From NCBI GenBank assembly GCA_028290545.1, contig JAQGJP010000090.1, forward strand, positions 1 through 64,000: a stretch of 64,000 nt of DNA, in the 5' to 3' direction. A program made the translations under genes and the position numbers. The notes below the pieces were generated by a model that was given only the letters and a program-made list of their open reading frames with translations, ran no database searches and was not told the DNA's origin. This DNA comes from Rhizobium sp. GTDB lineage: Bacteria; Pseudomonadota; Alphaproteobacteria; Rhizobiales; Rhizobiaceae. This document shows positions 9,062 to 18,737 of this stretch, one piece after another. Positions within the stretch are counted from its first letter, which is position 1, and each line of letters begins with the position of its first letter.

Positions 9062-10872
9062 GCAACATTCCTGAATGGCTCGCCGGAGGCGTGGTCGAGC
9101 CGGAACCGGCGGACCACGCTTTCGAGCGCCTGCGTCTGGACGCCCAGCGTTCGGCAGGCGGAGGTAGTTTCCGTCGCCATTGCCGCATTCTGTTGCGTCG
9201 CCTGATCCAGTGAATTGACCGACGCACTGATCTCGCCGATCGCGGCGGCCTGTCCGATCGACGCGGACACGATGTCACCAATCAACGCGGACACGGATTG
9301 CACCTGTTCATCGATCTCCGAGATGACTTCTCCGGTGCGGTTGACGAGCGAGACACCGCTCGCCACCTGTACGGATGAGGCAGAAACAAGCGACTTGATC
9401 TCGCTCGCAGCCTTGGCGGAACGTGACGCGAGGTCACGCACTTCCTGCGCCACCACCGCGAAGCCCTTGCCAGCCTCGCCGGCGCGCGCCGCTTCCACAC
9501 CGGCGTTCAGTGCCAGAAGATTGGTCTGGAAGGCGATGTTGTCGATCAGGTTGATGATCTGGCCGATTTCGGCCGATGAACTCTCTATTTTCTCCATAGC
9601 CTGGATCGCATCACGGACGACGGCGGCAGAATATTCCGCCCCGGTCCGGGTCTTGTTGATCATCTCGCTGGCGCGGCGCGCGCGCTCTGCCGCATTGCCG
9701 GCGCTGGCGTTCATTTCATCAAGCGCGGCCGCGGTCTCTTCGATCGTTGCAGCCTGTTGCTCGGTGCGCCGGGCCAGGTTTTCCGTCGCGTCGGTGATGC
9801 CGGATGCAGAATCGCGGACGCGGCCGGTTGTAAGCCATATCTCACTCATCGATCCCCGCAGCGCGTCCAGACTGCCATTGAACTGGGTGCGCAACGCTTC
9901 GTAAGCGCTGGCAAACCCGTTCTCGATCCGATAGCCGAGATCGCCGCGCGACAACTGGGTCAGCCCATCGCTCAATTGCCTGATCACCTCTTCGCGCATC
10001 CGGTCTTCCAGCGCCTTTTCGGCGATCTGGCGACGCTCGCGCTCGATCTCCGCATCCTTCAGTGCCTCGGTTCGAGCGCGCGCTTCCTGCCGCTCAAGCG
10101 CATTGTCTCGAAACACCGCAACGGCTTTCGACATTGCGCCGATCTCGTCGGACCGGCTGGCAAAAGGCACCTCCGAGGAAAAGTCGCCAGCCGCCAGGTT
10201 GCCCATATAGGCTTTCATGCCGTCCAGCGGCACGATTGCCCGACGGCGGAGTAGATAGAGACCGGCAAACAGCAGCGAGAAGGAGCCGAGGCCGGCGGCA
10301 CCGGCGCAGATCGTCCAGGTGACGATTTCGGAGGCGGCATTCTTCTCCTCGCCCTTCAGGAAGGCGTCGGAATTGGCCACGAGCTTTTCCACGGCGTCCT
10401 GATGGGTATGGAATGCGATGCGCAGCTGACCGATCGCGCTATGGGCCCTGTCTCCATCCTTTGCATTCAGTGCGGGAATGATCTTGTCGTCCATCACCTG
10501 CCAGAATACGTCGCCCTTGGCGACCACGTCCTGGTCGAGTTCATCCTTGAGGGCCGGGGGTAATCGCGTCGTCTTCCAGTAGGCGCGACGATCGTCGTAG
10601 GCCGTCTTGAGCGTCGCGATTTTCGCAAGATTGGTGTCGGTCAGCTCGGGAAACTTGCTGGCTTCAAAGGAGAGCATATAGGATTCGACCACGAACAGCG
10701 GCGGCGGCAGAATGTCGGCAATCAGATCCTTGCCGTAGACCACCTGTTCATACACCGGGCCATTCACCTTCAGCCGTTCGAGCGCGGCTTGCTGCAGGCC
10801 GATCGCCACAAAAAGCCCCGCGGACACGGCAACGCCGAACACAACCAGACTTCTGGCAATGGTAAAAGTCAT
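9058..10872 (-). CDS. Methyl-accepting chemotaxis protein
   Basis: Transmembrane chemoreceptor, 604 residues. An N-terminal helix (about 7-29) and a second helix near 183-208 bracket a helical periplasmic domain of about 155 residues, followed by a HAMP segment ([15 protein letters not shown] onward), a coiled coil rich in Arg/Glu, and a signalling domain containing the hallmark hairpin tip [20 protein letters not shown] and [13 protein letters not shown]. There is no C-terminal CheR/CheB pentapeptide; the protein ends EPFRNVA. No other chemotaxis gene is nearby, so it is an orphan receptor of unknown ligand. Confidence 0.93.
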   Translation of the reverse strand: MTFTIARSLVVFGVAVSAGLFVAIGLQQAALERLKVNGPVYEQVVYGKDLIADILPPPLFVVESYMLSFEASKFPELTDTNLAKIATLKTAYDDRRAYWKTTRLPPALKDELDQDVVAKGDVFWQVMDDKIIPALNAKDGDRAHSAIGQLRIAFHTHQDAVEKLVANSDAFLKGEEKNAASEIVTWTICAGAAGLGSFSLLFAGLYLLRRRAIVPLDGMKAYMGNLAAGDFSSEVPFASRSDEIGAMSKAVAVFRDNALERQEARARTEALKDAEIERERRQIAEKALEDRMREEVIRQLSDGLTQLSRGDLGYRIENGFASAYEALRTQFNGSLDALRGSMSEIWLTTGRVRDSASGITDATENLARRTEQQAATIEETAAALDEMNASAGNAAERARRASEMINKTRTGAEYSAAVVRDAIQAMEKIESSSAEIGQIINLIDNIAFQTNLLALNAGVEAARAGEAGKGFAVVAQEVRDLASRSAKAASEIKSLVSASSVQVASGVSLVNRTGEVISEIDEQVQSVSALIGDIVSASIGQAAAIGEISASVNSLDQATQQNAAMATETTSACRTLGVQTQALESVVRRFRLDHASGEPFRNVA

Positions 10873-11117
10873 TCGAATCCCTCTGTCCGACGGTCATCGA
10901 TCCACGTTTTATGCCCATAAACGCATGTACTCGACCGGGTGTCCGATCACAATTGCACCAGAACACTACTGTATGGTTAACGGCAGGTTGCAAGGAATCG
11001 CACGGTTGAAAACCCTAAATTAGCAGAAGTGCCGCGCATGTGTCGAGGGATTGATTGCCGAGTTTGCGAAGTTGCGAATTTACCCGCCGCCATTGTAATT
11101 TTGCAGAAACGGGATAA

Positions 11118-12443
<1,326 letters not shown>

Positions 12444-12460
12444 TCTATCCGACGACAAGG

Positions 12461-12484
12461 ATCCGCGCGCGCAAGTGCGCGGAT
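12461..12484 (+). terminator. Hairpin downstream of eno
   Basis: ATCCGCGCGC (12461-12470) pairs with GTGCGCGGAT (12475-12484), with one G-T wobble, around a GCAA tetraloop. No clean U-tract follows (TTGCGCCGTTTT), so it may be an attenuating or RNA-stabilising hairpin rather than a full intrinsic terminator. Confidence 0.45.
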
Positions 12485-12508
12485 TGCGCCGTTTTGGGGG
12501 AGACGCGC

Positions 12509-12736
12509 ATGTCACTGGTTCATAACGAGCGCACCAAGCTGCTCGCCAACGCCTTGGATAGGGCGTCTACGGCCTGTATCGTTGTTGGCATAATTGCGCC
12601 ATCCGCATCTTATTCCAGCCAAGGATCGATATTGCATTTGCCGTGGGAAGCGGTTGTCTCGACAGGTGCTTGGCTTTTCACTGCGGTTATATTACATTTC
12701 TCAGCAAGAGTTGTGCTTGGGAAGCTTAGTCAATGA
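12509..12736 (+). CDS. Small two-helix membrane protein
   Basis: A 75-residue protein with a charged N-terminus (MSLVHNERTKLLANALDR) and two hydrophobic segments (about 19-35 and 47-67). I recall similarly sized proteins beginning LVHNERTKLLAN in many alphaproteobacteria, always without assigned function. GGGGGAG precedes the ATG by about nine bases. Its stop overlaps the next start (ATGA at 12733-12736), so the two are translationally coupled. No function is proposed. Confidence 0.7.
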   Translation: MSLVHNERTKLLANALDRASTACIVVGIIAPSASYSSQGSILHLPWEAVVSTGAWLFTAVILHFSARVVLGKLSQ

Positions 12737-12858
12737 GTGATGCGTCCTTCTTCTTTCTATTCATCCTGCCGTTGATCATTGCGGCCATCGGCGCTGCGAT
12801 CGCCTTTTTCTACGGTCGCGGTGGTGACAAGCATCCTCCTCTTCATCCGGGCGAATGA
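12733..12858 (+). CDS. Very small membrane protein coupled to its upstream neighbour
   Basis: A 41-residue product: a single hydrophobic helix (FFFLFILPLIIAAIGAAIAF) followed by a short polar tail with GRGGDKHPP. It begins inside the stop of the preceding 75-residue gene in the classic ATGA overlap, which together with the preserved reading frame and typical hydrophobicity argues for a real gene. The pair looks like a two-component membrane protein of unknown role. Confidence 0.6.
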   Translation: MSDASFFFLFILPLIIAAIGAAIAFFYGRGGDKHPPLHPGE

Positions 12859-12906
12859 CACACGTGCTGCCACGCTCATCCTGCGGCATTGCATTGAAGG
12901 ACTTCC

Positions 12907-13284
12907 ATGCCTGTCATTCAAATCCAGGCGCTGCCGCAGCAGCCGGAGCCGGACATTCCGCAATTGCTGGCGCGGCTCTGTCTTGCCGTCGCAGAAGGCT
13001 TCGAAATTCCGGCCGACTATGTTTCCGCGACATGGCAGACGATCGCTCCGGGCCGCTACGCCGTCGGCGGCGAGACGGTGATGACCCAGCCGCGCTCCAC
13101 GCATCCCGTCATCGTCGATCTTGCGGCCTTCGAGACCGAGGATCCCGAGAAAATCCGCAAACTGTTGCAGATCACCGGGCGCTATCTGGAACAGGCGCTC
13201 GGCCTGCCGGGCAATGTTTTCATTCTCTTCCGCTCGGCACGCTCCGGCGAGGTCTATGACGGCGGCGAAGTGCTAGGAATCTGA
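12907..13284 (+). CDS. Tautomerase-superfamily-like protein
   Basis: A 125-residue protein beginning MPVIQIQALPQ, which places a proline after the initiator Met as in 4-oxalocrotonate tautomerase and MIF-type enzymes, where Pro1 is the catalytic base. The C-terminal half (ALGLPGNVFILFRSARSGEVYDGG) resembles the second beta-alpha-beta unit of that fold. The assignment is from pattern only; a conserved hypothetical of another fold is possible. GAAGGA lies just before the ATG. Confidence 0.55.
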   Translation: MPVIQIQALPQQPEPDIPQLLARLCLAVAEGFEIPADYVSATWQTIAPGRYAVGGETVMTQPRSTHPVIVDLAAFETEDPEKIRKLLQITGRYLEQALGLPGNVFILFRSARSGEVYDGGEVLGI

Positions 13285-13405
13285 GTCGCTATAACCACCA
13301 GGATTCACTGACCTTTTTAGGGCGATTTGAAGAGAGTCAACACTCGGTTAAGCAATTTGATTCATTTTGGTCCTGTCGTATTGCGTAACCGTACCAGGGC
13401 CTGCC

Positions 13406-13714
13406 ATGTGGACTAAACAGCATAAGAAGCGGTATTTAGGCCGTTTCGTAACGCCTCTTCTCGCAACTGCGTTCTGTAGCTATTTCGGATATCATGCGAT
13501 CCATGGGGATCTCGGTCTGAATGCCACCAGCGAATTCGAGGTGCGCCGGATCGAGCGCGTAGCCCAGCTGGACGACCTCGTAAAGGCACGCAAAGAGCTG
13601 GAACGCCAGGTCGCGCTGATGAGCGACGGTTCGCTCGAGAAAGATATGCTGGACGAGAAGGCGCGCTATTCTCTCAATGTCTCCCGCAGTGATGAAATCG
13701 TCATATTCAAGTGA
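13406..13714 (+). CDS. FtsB/DivIC-like septum formation initiator protein
   Basis: A 102-residue bitopic membrane protein: basic N-terminus (WTKQHKKRYLGR), one transmembrane helix (about 13-30), then a coiled coil (EFEVRRIERVAQLDDL, KARKELERQVALM) and a short C-terminal cap LDEKARYSLNVSRSDEIVIFK, the typical DivIC/FtsB ending. These proteins act with FtsL and FtsQ in the divisome. In rhizobia a septum-formation-initiator gene lies between eno and pdhA, as here. Confidence 0.88.
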   Translation: MWTKQHKKRYLGRFVTPLLATAFCSYFGYHAIHGDLGLNATSEFEVRRIERVAQLDDLVKARKELERQVALMSDGSLEKDMLDEKARYSLNVSRSDEIVIFK

Positions 13715-13729
13715 TAAGGCAGTTTTCTT

Positions 13730-13762
13730 ATTGCGTCGCAACATTTGCCATATTGCGTCGCA
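13730..13762 (+). promoter_or_regulatory. Tandem palindromic operators upstream of pdhA
   Basis: The 11-mer ATTGCGTCGCA occurs at 13730-13740 and again at 13752-13762, exactly 22 bases (two helical turns) apart. The first site is an inverted repeat TTGCG-T-CGCAA (13731-13741); the second differs at the last base. They lie about 40-70 bases upstream of the TATAAT at 13801, a position that suits an activator or a repressor looping. The cognate regulator is not known to me. Confidence 0.65.
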
Positions 13763-13800
13763 CGCCATAATTAACTCAAATCTTGTTAACACTAGAATTG

Positions 13801-13806
13801 TATAAT
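13801..13806 (+). promoter_or_regulatory. Sigma70-type -10 element of the pdh operon
   Basis: A perfect TATAAT follows a T+A-rich stretch. No consensus -35 lies at 16-18 bases (the nearest TTGTTA at 13783-13788 is too close), which fits a promoter needing an activator bound at the tandem palindromes just upstream. Expected transcription start is near 13813, giving a leader of about 100 bases. Confidence 0.55.
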
Positions 13807-13830
13807 AAAATCATACATATGAGACGAATG

Positions 13831-13857
13831 CTAGCCATGCATTTATGGCATTGCTAG
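13831..13857 (+). promoter_or_regulatory. Hairpin in the pdhA leader
   Basis: CTAGC-C-ATGC (13831-13840) pairs with GCAT-T-GCTAG (13848-13857), nine pairs with one mismatch, around a 7-base loop. It lies between the predicted start of transcription and the pdhA ribosome-binding site (AGGGAGGA, about 13900), so it could affect message stability or be an additional operator. Confidence 0.4.
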
Positions 13858-13913
13858 GGCCCGAATTATTCCGTATCCTCCCTCCAAATCGAACGCCGAA
13901 AGGGAGGATTGGA

Positions 13914-14969
13914 ATGGCAACGCGAAAAACAGCGACACTTCCGGCTCGCAAAACCGCGAGCACCAAAACTCAGAAGACTGACGCCAGGCCAGCTGCCATT
14001 GCAGAATTCGATCGCGAGGCGGAAATGAAGGCCTATCGCGGGATGCTGCTGATCCGGCGTTTCGAGGAAAAGGCCGGCCAGCTTTACGGCATGGGTTTCA
14101 TCGGTGGTTTCTGTCATCTCTACATCGGTCAGGAAGCGGTGGTGGTCGGCATGCAAATGTCGCTGACCGAAGGCGACCAGATGATCACCGGTTATCGGGA
14201 CCATGGCCACATGCTGGCCTGCGGCATGAGCGCCCGTGGCGTCATGGCCGAACTGACCGGACGTCGCGGCGGTCTGTCGCACGGCAAGGGCGGCTCGATG
14301 CACATGTTCTCGAAAGAGAAGAATTTCTACGGCGGCCACGGCATCGTCGGCGGTCAGGTGTCGCTCGGCACGGGCTTGGCCTTTGCCAATGCCTATCGCG
14401 GCAACAACAATATCTCCTGCGCCTTCTTCGGCGATGGCGCTGCCAACCAGGGCCAGGTCTACGAGAGCTTCAACATGGCCGCTCTCTGGAAGCTGCCGGT
14501 CGTCTATGTGGTCGAAAACAACCGCTACGCCATGGGCACATCCGTCAACCGCGCATCGGCCCAGACCGACTTTTCCCAGCGCGGCGCGTCGTTCAATATT
14601 CCCGGCATCCAGGTCGATGGCATGGATGTGCGCGCGGTCAAGGCGGCGACCGACGAAGCGGCTGATCACGCTCGTTCGGGCAAGGGCCCGATCATCTTGG
14701 AAATGATGACCTATCGCTATCGCGGTCATTCGATGTCGGATCCGGCCAAGTACCGATCCAAGGACGAAGTGCAGAAGATGCGCTCCGAGCATGATCCGAT
14801 CGAGCAGGTCCGGCTGCGGCTTCTGGAGAAGAATTGGGCGACCGAAGAGGATCTGAAGGCTGTCGACAAGGATGTGCGCGACGTGGTCGCCGATGCTGCC
14901 GACTTCGCCCAGGCGGACAAGGAGCCGGATGTGTCCGAACTCTACACGGACATCCTGCTCGAGGCGTGA
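13914..14969 (+). CDS. pdhA: Pyruvate dehydrogenase E1 component subunit alpha
   Basis: Thiamine-diphosphate-dependent decarboxylation of pyruvate, together with PdhB. 351 residues. The TPP-binding GDG...N motif is GDGAANQGQVYESFNMAALW starting at residue 173 and continuing to VVENN; the conserved loop YRGHSMSDPAKYR is near 270, and the N-terminus carries an Ala/Lys/Thr-rich tail (about 30 residues). AGGGAGGA precedes ATG 13914. First gene of the PDH operon; transcription probably starts at the TATAAT at 13801. Confidence 0.97.
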   Translation: MATRKTATLPARKTASTKTQKTDARPAAIAEFDREAEMKAYRGMLLIRRFEEKAGQLYGMGFIGGFCHLYIGQEAVVVGMQMSLTEGDQMITGYRDHGHMLACGMSARGVMAELTGRRGGLSHGKGGSMHMFSKEKNFYGGHGIVGGQVSLGTGLAFANAYRGNNNISCAFFGDGAANQGQVYESFNMAALWKLPVVYVVENNRYAMGTSVNRASAQTDFSQRGASFNIPGIQVDGMDVRAVKAATDEAADHARSGKGPIILEMMTYRYRGHSMSDPAKYRSKDEVQKMRSEHDPIEQVRLRLLEKNWATEEDLKAVDKDVRDVVADAADFAQADKEPDVSELYTDILLEA

Positions 14970-14973
14970 TGGA

Positions 14974-15252
14974 ATGGCTGATGGGTCCGACATCGGCTGG
15001 ATTGCCCTTGGCATCGCCGTTGTCGCCATGTTCGCCTGGTATTTCTGGCATACGGCGGTTTCGATGCTTCGCTATGGAAAATCCGTTTCGGACTACCTGG
15101 ATACGCGTTCGGAACGGCTTCGGCAAAAGCTGGAATACGAAGCGATCCACGGAAGGCCGCCGCTCTGGTATCGCCTTGTGCAGAGGCTCATGATTTTAAT
15201 CGTCATCGCGGGTGCCGCCGCGCTGGTTTGGACCAAATTCAGGAGCGCCTGA
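14974..15252 (+). CDS. Small membrane protein between pdhA and pdhB
   Basis: A 92-residue protein with two hydrophobic helices (about 7-27 and 68-87) linked by a basic amphipathic segment ([20 protein letters not shown]). No family name is known to me, but a small gene in exactly this position recurs in rhizobia. It starts 4 bases after the pdhA stop, with pdhB 28 bases after its end, so it is co-expressed with the PDH subunits. A role in anchoring or assembling the complex at the membrane is pure speculation. Confidence 0.7.
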   Translation: MADGSDIGWIALGIAVVAMFAWYFWHTAVSMLRYGKSVSDYLDTRSERLRQKLEYEAIHGRPPLWYRLVQRLMILIVIAGAAALVWTKFRSA

Positions 15253-15280
15253 CGCTCCGAGAACTCGGGTGAGGACGAAA

Positions 15281-16669
15281 ATGCCGATCAATATTCTCAT
15301 GCCAGCGCTGTCGCCGACCATGGAGGAAGGCACGCTTTCGAAATGGCTGAAAAACGAGGGCGATGCCGTGAAATCCGGCGACGTGATCGCCGAGATCGAA
15401 ACCGACAAGGCGACGATGGAAGTCGAAGCCGTCGATGAAGGCGTGATTGGCAAACTGCTGATCGCCGCCGGCACCGAAGGAGTCAAGGTCAACACGCCGA
15501 TCGCGATGTTGCTGCAGGACGGCGAGAGCGCATCGGATGCCAAGGCACCGGCCGCCTCGACCGCAGAGGCCGCGCCGGCTGCGGCCCCTGCCGAAGCGCC
15601 TGCGCCGGTTGCTGCGGCCGCCGCGCCCGTTCCGGCTGCACCCGTTGCCAAGGCCCTGGCCGACCCGTCCATTCCGGCCGGCACCGAAATGGTCTCGACC
15701 ACGGTCCGCGAGGCGTTGCGTGATGCCATGGCCGAGGAAATGCGCGCCAATCCCGACGTCTTCGTCATGGGCGAGGAAGTCGCCGAATATCAGGGCGCCT
15801 ACAAGGTGACCCAGGGCCTGCTGCAGGAATTCGGCGCCAAGCGCGTCGTAGACACGCCGATCACCGAGCATGGCTTTGCCGGTCTTGGCGTCGGTGCGGC
15901 GATGACCGGCCTTCGCCCGATCGTCGAATTCATGACTTTCAACTTCGCCATGCAGGCGATCGACCAGATCATCAATTCGGCCGCCAAGACGCTCTATATG
16001 TCCGGTGGCCAGATGGGTGCGCCGATGGTGTTCCGTGGCCCGAACGGTGCTGCCGCCCGTGTCGGTGCCCAGCATTCGCAATGTTACGCCGCCTGGTACA
16101 GCCACATTCCGGGCCTCAAGGTCGTGATGCCTTACACGGCCGCCGACGCCAAGGGCCTGCTGAAGGCGGCGATCCGCGATCCCAATCCGGTGATCTTCCT
16201 TGAAAACGAAATCCTCTACGGTCAGTCGTTCGACGTGCCGAAGATGGACGATTTCGTGCTGCCGATCGGCAAGGCGCGCATTCATCGCGCCGGCAAGGAT
16301 GTCACCATGGTGTCGTTCGGCATCGGCATGACCTACGCGCTGAAGGCGATCGCGGAGCTCGAAAAGCTTGGCATCGATGTCGAACTGATCGATTTGCGCA
16401 CCATCCGCCCGATGGACCTGCCGGCCGTGATCGAATCGGTCAAGAAAACCGGCCGCTTGGTCGTTGTCGAAGAAGGCTATCCGCAGAATTCGGTCGGCGA
16501 TTTCATTGCCAACCGGGTCAACCGCGAAGCCTTCGACTATCTCGATGCGCCCGTGATCACCATTGCCGGCAAGGACGTGCCGATGCCCTATGCGGCCAAT
16601 CTGGAAAAACTGGCTCTGCCGAATGTCGGCGAAGTCATCGATGCCGTCAAAGCCGTCTGCTACAAGTAA
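15281..16669 (+). CDS. pdhB: Pyruvate dehydrogenase E1 subunit beta with N-terminal lipoyl domain
   Basis: 462 residues. Residues 1-80 are a lipoyl domain with the modification motif [11 protein letters not shown] (Lys43), followed by an Ala/Pro-rich linker (about 88-140) and the E1-beta transketolase-like domains ([13 protein letters not shown] onward, with [33 protein letters not shown] and the C-terminal VVVEEGYPQ). E1-beta carrying its own lipoyl domain is a known alphaproteobacterial feature. The lipoyl coding stretch is almost identical at DNA level to that of pdhC. ATG 15281 was chosen because the lipoyl domain starts there. Confidence 0.97.
   Translation: MPINILMPALSPTMEEGTLSKWLKNEGDAVKSGDVIAEIETDKATMEVEAVDEGVIGKLLIAAGTEGVKVNTPIAMLLQDGESASDAKAPAASTAEAAPAAAPAEAPAPVAAAAAPVPAAPVAKALADPSIPAGTEMVSTTVREALRDAMAEEMRANPDVFVMGEEVAEYQGAYKVTQGLLQEFGAKRVVDTPITEHGFAGLGVGAAMTGLRPIVEFMTFNFAMQAIDQIINSAAKTLYMSGGQMGAPMVFRGPNGAAARVGAQHSQCYAAWYSHIPGLKVVMPYTAADAKGLLKAAIRDPNPVIFLENEILYGQSFDVPKMDDFVLPIGKARIHRAGKDVTMVSFGIGMTYALKAIAELEKLGIDVELIDLRTIRPMDLPAVIESVKKTGRLVVVEEGYPQNSVGDFIANRVNREAFDYLDAPVITIAGKDVPMPYAANLEKLALPNVGEVIDAVKAVCYK
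15383..15442 (+). repeat. 60-base segment repeated in pdhC (16787-16846)
   Basis: Within the two lipoyl-domain coding regions, 15383-15442 (pdhB) and 16787-16846 (pdhC) match at 59 of 60 positions: 17 identical bases, one silent difference, then 42 identical bases. Neighbouring codons for the same domains differ frequently at third positions, so the block is more alike than protein conservation requires. Confidence 0.85.
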
Positions 16670-16684
16670 CGGGGAGGGAAGGTC

Positions 16685-18016
16685 ATGCCCATCAATATCA
16701 CCATGCCTGCGCTCTCTCCGACCATGGAAGAGGGCAATCTTGCCAAATGGCTGGTCAAGGAAGGCGACACGGTCAAGTCCGGCGATGTGATCGCCGAGAT
16801 CGAGACCGACAAGGCGACGATGGAAGTCGAAGCCGTCGATGAAGGCACGATCGCCAAGCTGGTGATTCCGGCCGGCACAGAAGGTGTCAAGGTCAATGCG
16901 GTCATCGCCATCCTGGCCGCCGAAGGCGAGGATGCCAAGGCTGCGGCTTCGGGCGCCGGCTCGGCACCCGCACCGAAAGCAGAGGTTGCCCCGGCCACAG
17001 CGCCGACACCCGCCGCCTCCCAGACCCCGGCGGCTCCTGTCGCTCAGCCTGCCGCCGCACAGGCCTTAAATGGCAATCGCACCTTCTCCTCGCCGCTGGC
17101 CCGACGCCTCGCCAAGGAAGCCGGGCTGGATATCTCGATCATTTCCGGATCGGGTCCGCATGGCCGCGTGGTGAAGTCCGACGTCGAAAAGGCGTCCGCA
17201 TCCGGCACCGGCAAACCGGCCCCGGCAACGGGCGCTGGTCCGGCGCCTGCCGCAGCTGCCGCGCCGCTCGCCAAGGGCGCTTCCGAAGAGGCTGTGCTCA
17301 AACTGTTCGAGCCGGGCAGCTACGAACTCGTGCCGCATGACGGCATGCGCAAGACGATCGCCAAGCGGCTGACCGAGTCCAAGCAGACCATCCCGCATTT
17401 CTACGTCTCGGTCGATTGCGAACTCGATGCGCTGATGGCCCTGCGCGCGCAATTGAACGATGCGGCACCGCGCAAGGACGACCGCGCGGCCTACAAGCTC
17501 TCGGTCAACGACATGATCATCAAGGCCATGGCGCTCGCTTTGCGCGACGTGCCGGATGCCAATGCCTCCTGGACCGACAGCAACATGGTCAAGCACAAGC
17601 ATTCGGACGTCGGCGTCGCTGTGTCGATCCCCGGTGGCCTGATCACCCCGATCATCCGCAAGGCCGAATTGAAAAGCCTGTCGGCAATCTCCAACGAGAT
17701 GAAGGACCTCGGCAAGCGCGCCAAGGAACGCAAGCTGAAGCCTGAGGAATATCAGGGCGGCACGACCTCCGTCTCCAACATGGGCATGATGGGCGTGTCG
17801 AACTTCGCCGCCGTCATCAACCCGCCGCATGCGACGATCCTCGCGGTCGGCGCGGGCCAGGAGCGGGTGATCGTCAAGAACAAGCAGATGGTGATCGCCC
17901 AGGTGATGACCGTGACGCTGTCGACCGATCATCGCGCCGTCGATGGTGCGCTCGGCGCGGAACTGCTCGGAGCCTTCAAGCGCTATATCGAGCATCCGAT
18001 GGCGATGCTGGTTTAA
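16685..18016 (+). CDS. pdhC: Dihydrolipoamide acetyltransferase (PDH E2)
   Basis: Core subunit of pyruvate dehydrogenase, 443 residues, passing acetyl from lipoate to CoA. One N-terminal lipoyl domain (Lys43 in [11 protein letters not shown]), an Ala/Pro linker, a peripheral-subunit-binding domain at about 134-168 ([18 protein letters not shown]), a second linker and the catalytic domain from about 205. The active-site DHRxxDG is at about 415-421 ([14 protein letters not shown]). It follows pdhB by 15 bases. Confidence 0.97.
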   Translation: MPINITMPALSPTMEEGNLAKWLVKEGDTVKSGDVIAEIETDKATMEVEAVDEGTIAKLVIPAGTEGVKVNAVIAILAAEGEDAKAAASGAGSAPAPKAEVAPATAPTPAASQTPAAPVAQPAAAQALNGNRTFSSPLARRLAKEAGLDISIISGSGPHGRVVKSDVEKASASGTGKPAPATGAGPAPAAAAAPLAKGASEEAVLKLFEPGSYELVPHDGMRKTIAKRLTESKQTIPHFYVSVDCELDALMALRAQLNDAAPRKDDRAAYKLSVNDMIIKAMALALRDVPDANASWTDSNMVKHKHSDVGVAVSIPGGLITPIIRKAELKSLSAISNEMKDLGKRAKERKLKPEEYQGGTTSVSNMGMMGVSNFAAVINPPHATILAVGAGQERVIVKNKQMVIAQVMTVTLSTDHRAVDGALGAELLGAFKRYIEHPMAMLV

Positions 18017-18031
18017 GCCCGGGGAGTGAGC

Positions 18032-18673
18032 ATGAAAACAGTTCTCTGCTATGGCGACAGCCTGACATGGGGCGTGGATGCGGACAATGAGACCCGCCAC
18101 GCCTATGAGGATCGCTGGCCGTCGGTGCTGCAAAAAGGGCTCGGCCATGGCGTTCGCGTCATCCCCGAAGGTCTGAATGGCCGCACCACCGTCTATGACG
18201 ATCACACGGCCGATTGTGACCGCAATGGCGCGCGCATCCTGCCGACAATCCTTGAGACGCATGCGCCGCTCGACCTGATCATCATCCTGCTCGGTACCAA
18301 CGACCTGAAGCCGGTCTTCGCCAACAATGCGGTGATCGTCGGCCACGGCATCCAGCGGCTTGTCGAGATCGTCAAGCATCATCCCTGGCCGATGGGCATG
18401 GAAGCAACGCCCGAGATCCTGATCGTCGCGCCGCCGCCGCTCTGCGAAACCGAGGATCCGCTTCTGGGCCCGATGTTCGCGGGCCGGCTGGGCGAGGCGC
18501 AGAACCTGGCGTCCGTCTATCGCGACCTCGCCGATGAACTCGGCTGCGGTTTCTTCGATGCCGGTTCGGTGGCCAGGACGACGCCCATCGATGGCGTGCA
18601 TATGGATGCGGAGAACACGCGCGCGGTCGGCCGGGGTCTGGAGCCAATCGTCCGGATGATGCTGGGAATGTGA
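18032..18673 (+). CDS. SGNH/GDSL hydrolase (arylesterase-like)
   Basis: 213 residues from ATG 18032 (a GTG at 18026 is possible). Block I is CYGDSLTWG with the nucleophilic serine in GDSLT at about residue 9; block III is ILLGTNDLK, and block V carries GVHMD with the catalytic Asp-x-x-His pattern (DGVHMDAEN). No signal peptide, so cytosolic. It lies 15 bases after pdhC and 64 bases before lpdA, in the same direction. Substrate unknown; acyl-thioester or ester clearance in the PDH context is only a guess. Confidence 0.88.
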   Translation: MKTVLCYGDSLTWGVDADNETRHAYEDRWPSVLQKGLGHGVRVIPEGLNGRTTVYDDHTADCDRNGARILPTILETHAPLDLIIILLGTNDLKPVFANNAVIVGHGIQRLVEIVKHHPWPMGMEATPEILIVAPPPLCETEDPLLGPMFAGRLGEAQNLASVYRDLADELGCGFFDAGSVARTTPIDGVHMDAENTRAVGRGLEPIVRMMLGM

Positions 18674-18737
18674 GGCCCTTCGGGTCGCGGCCGCCGGGCG
18701 GCTGCAGTGTGAAATTTGCCAAGGAGGCGAGACGCCC

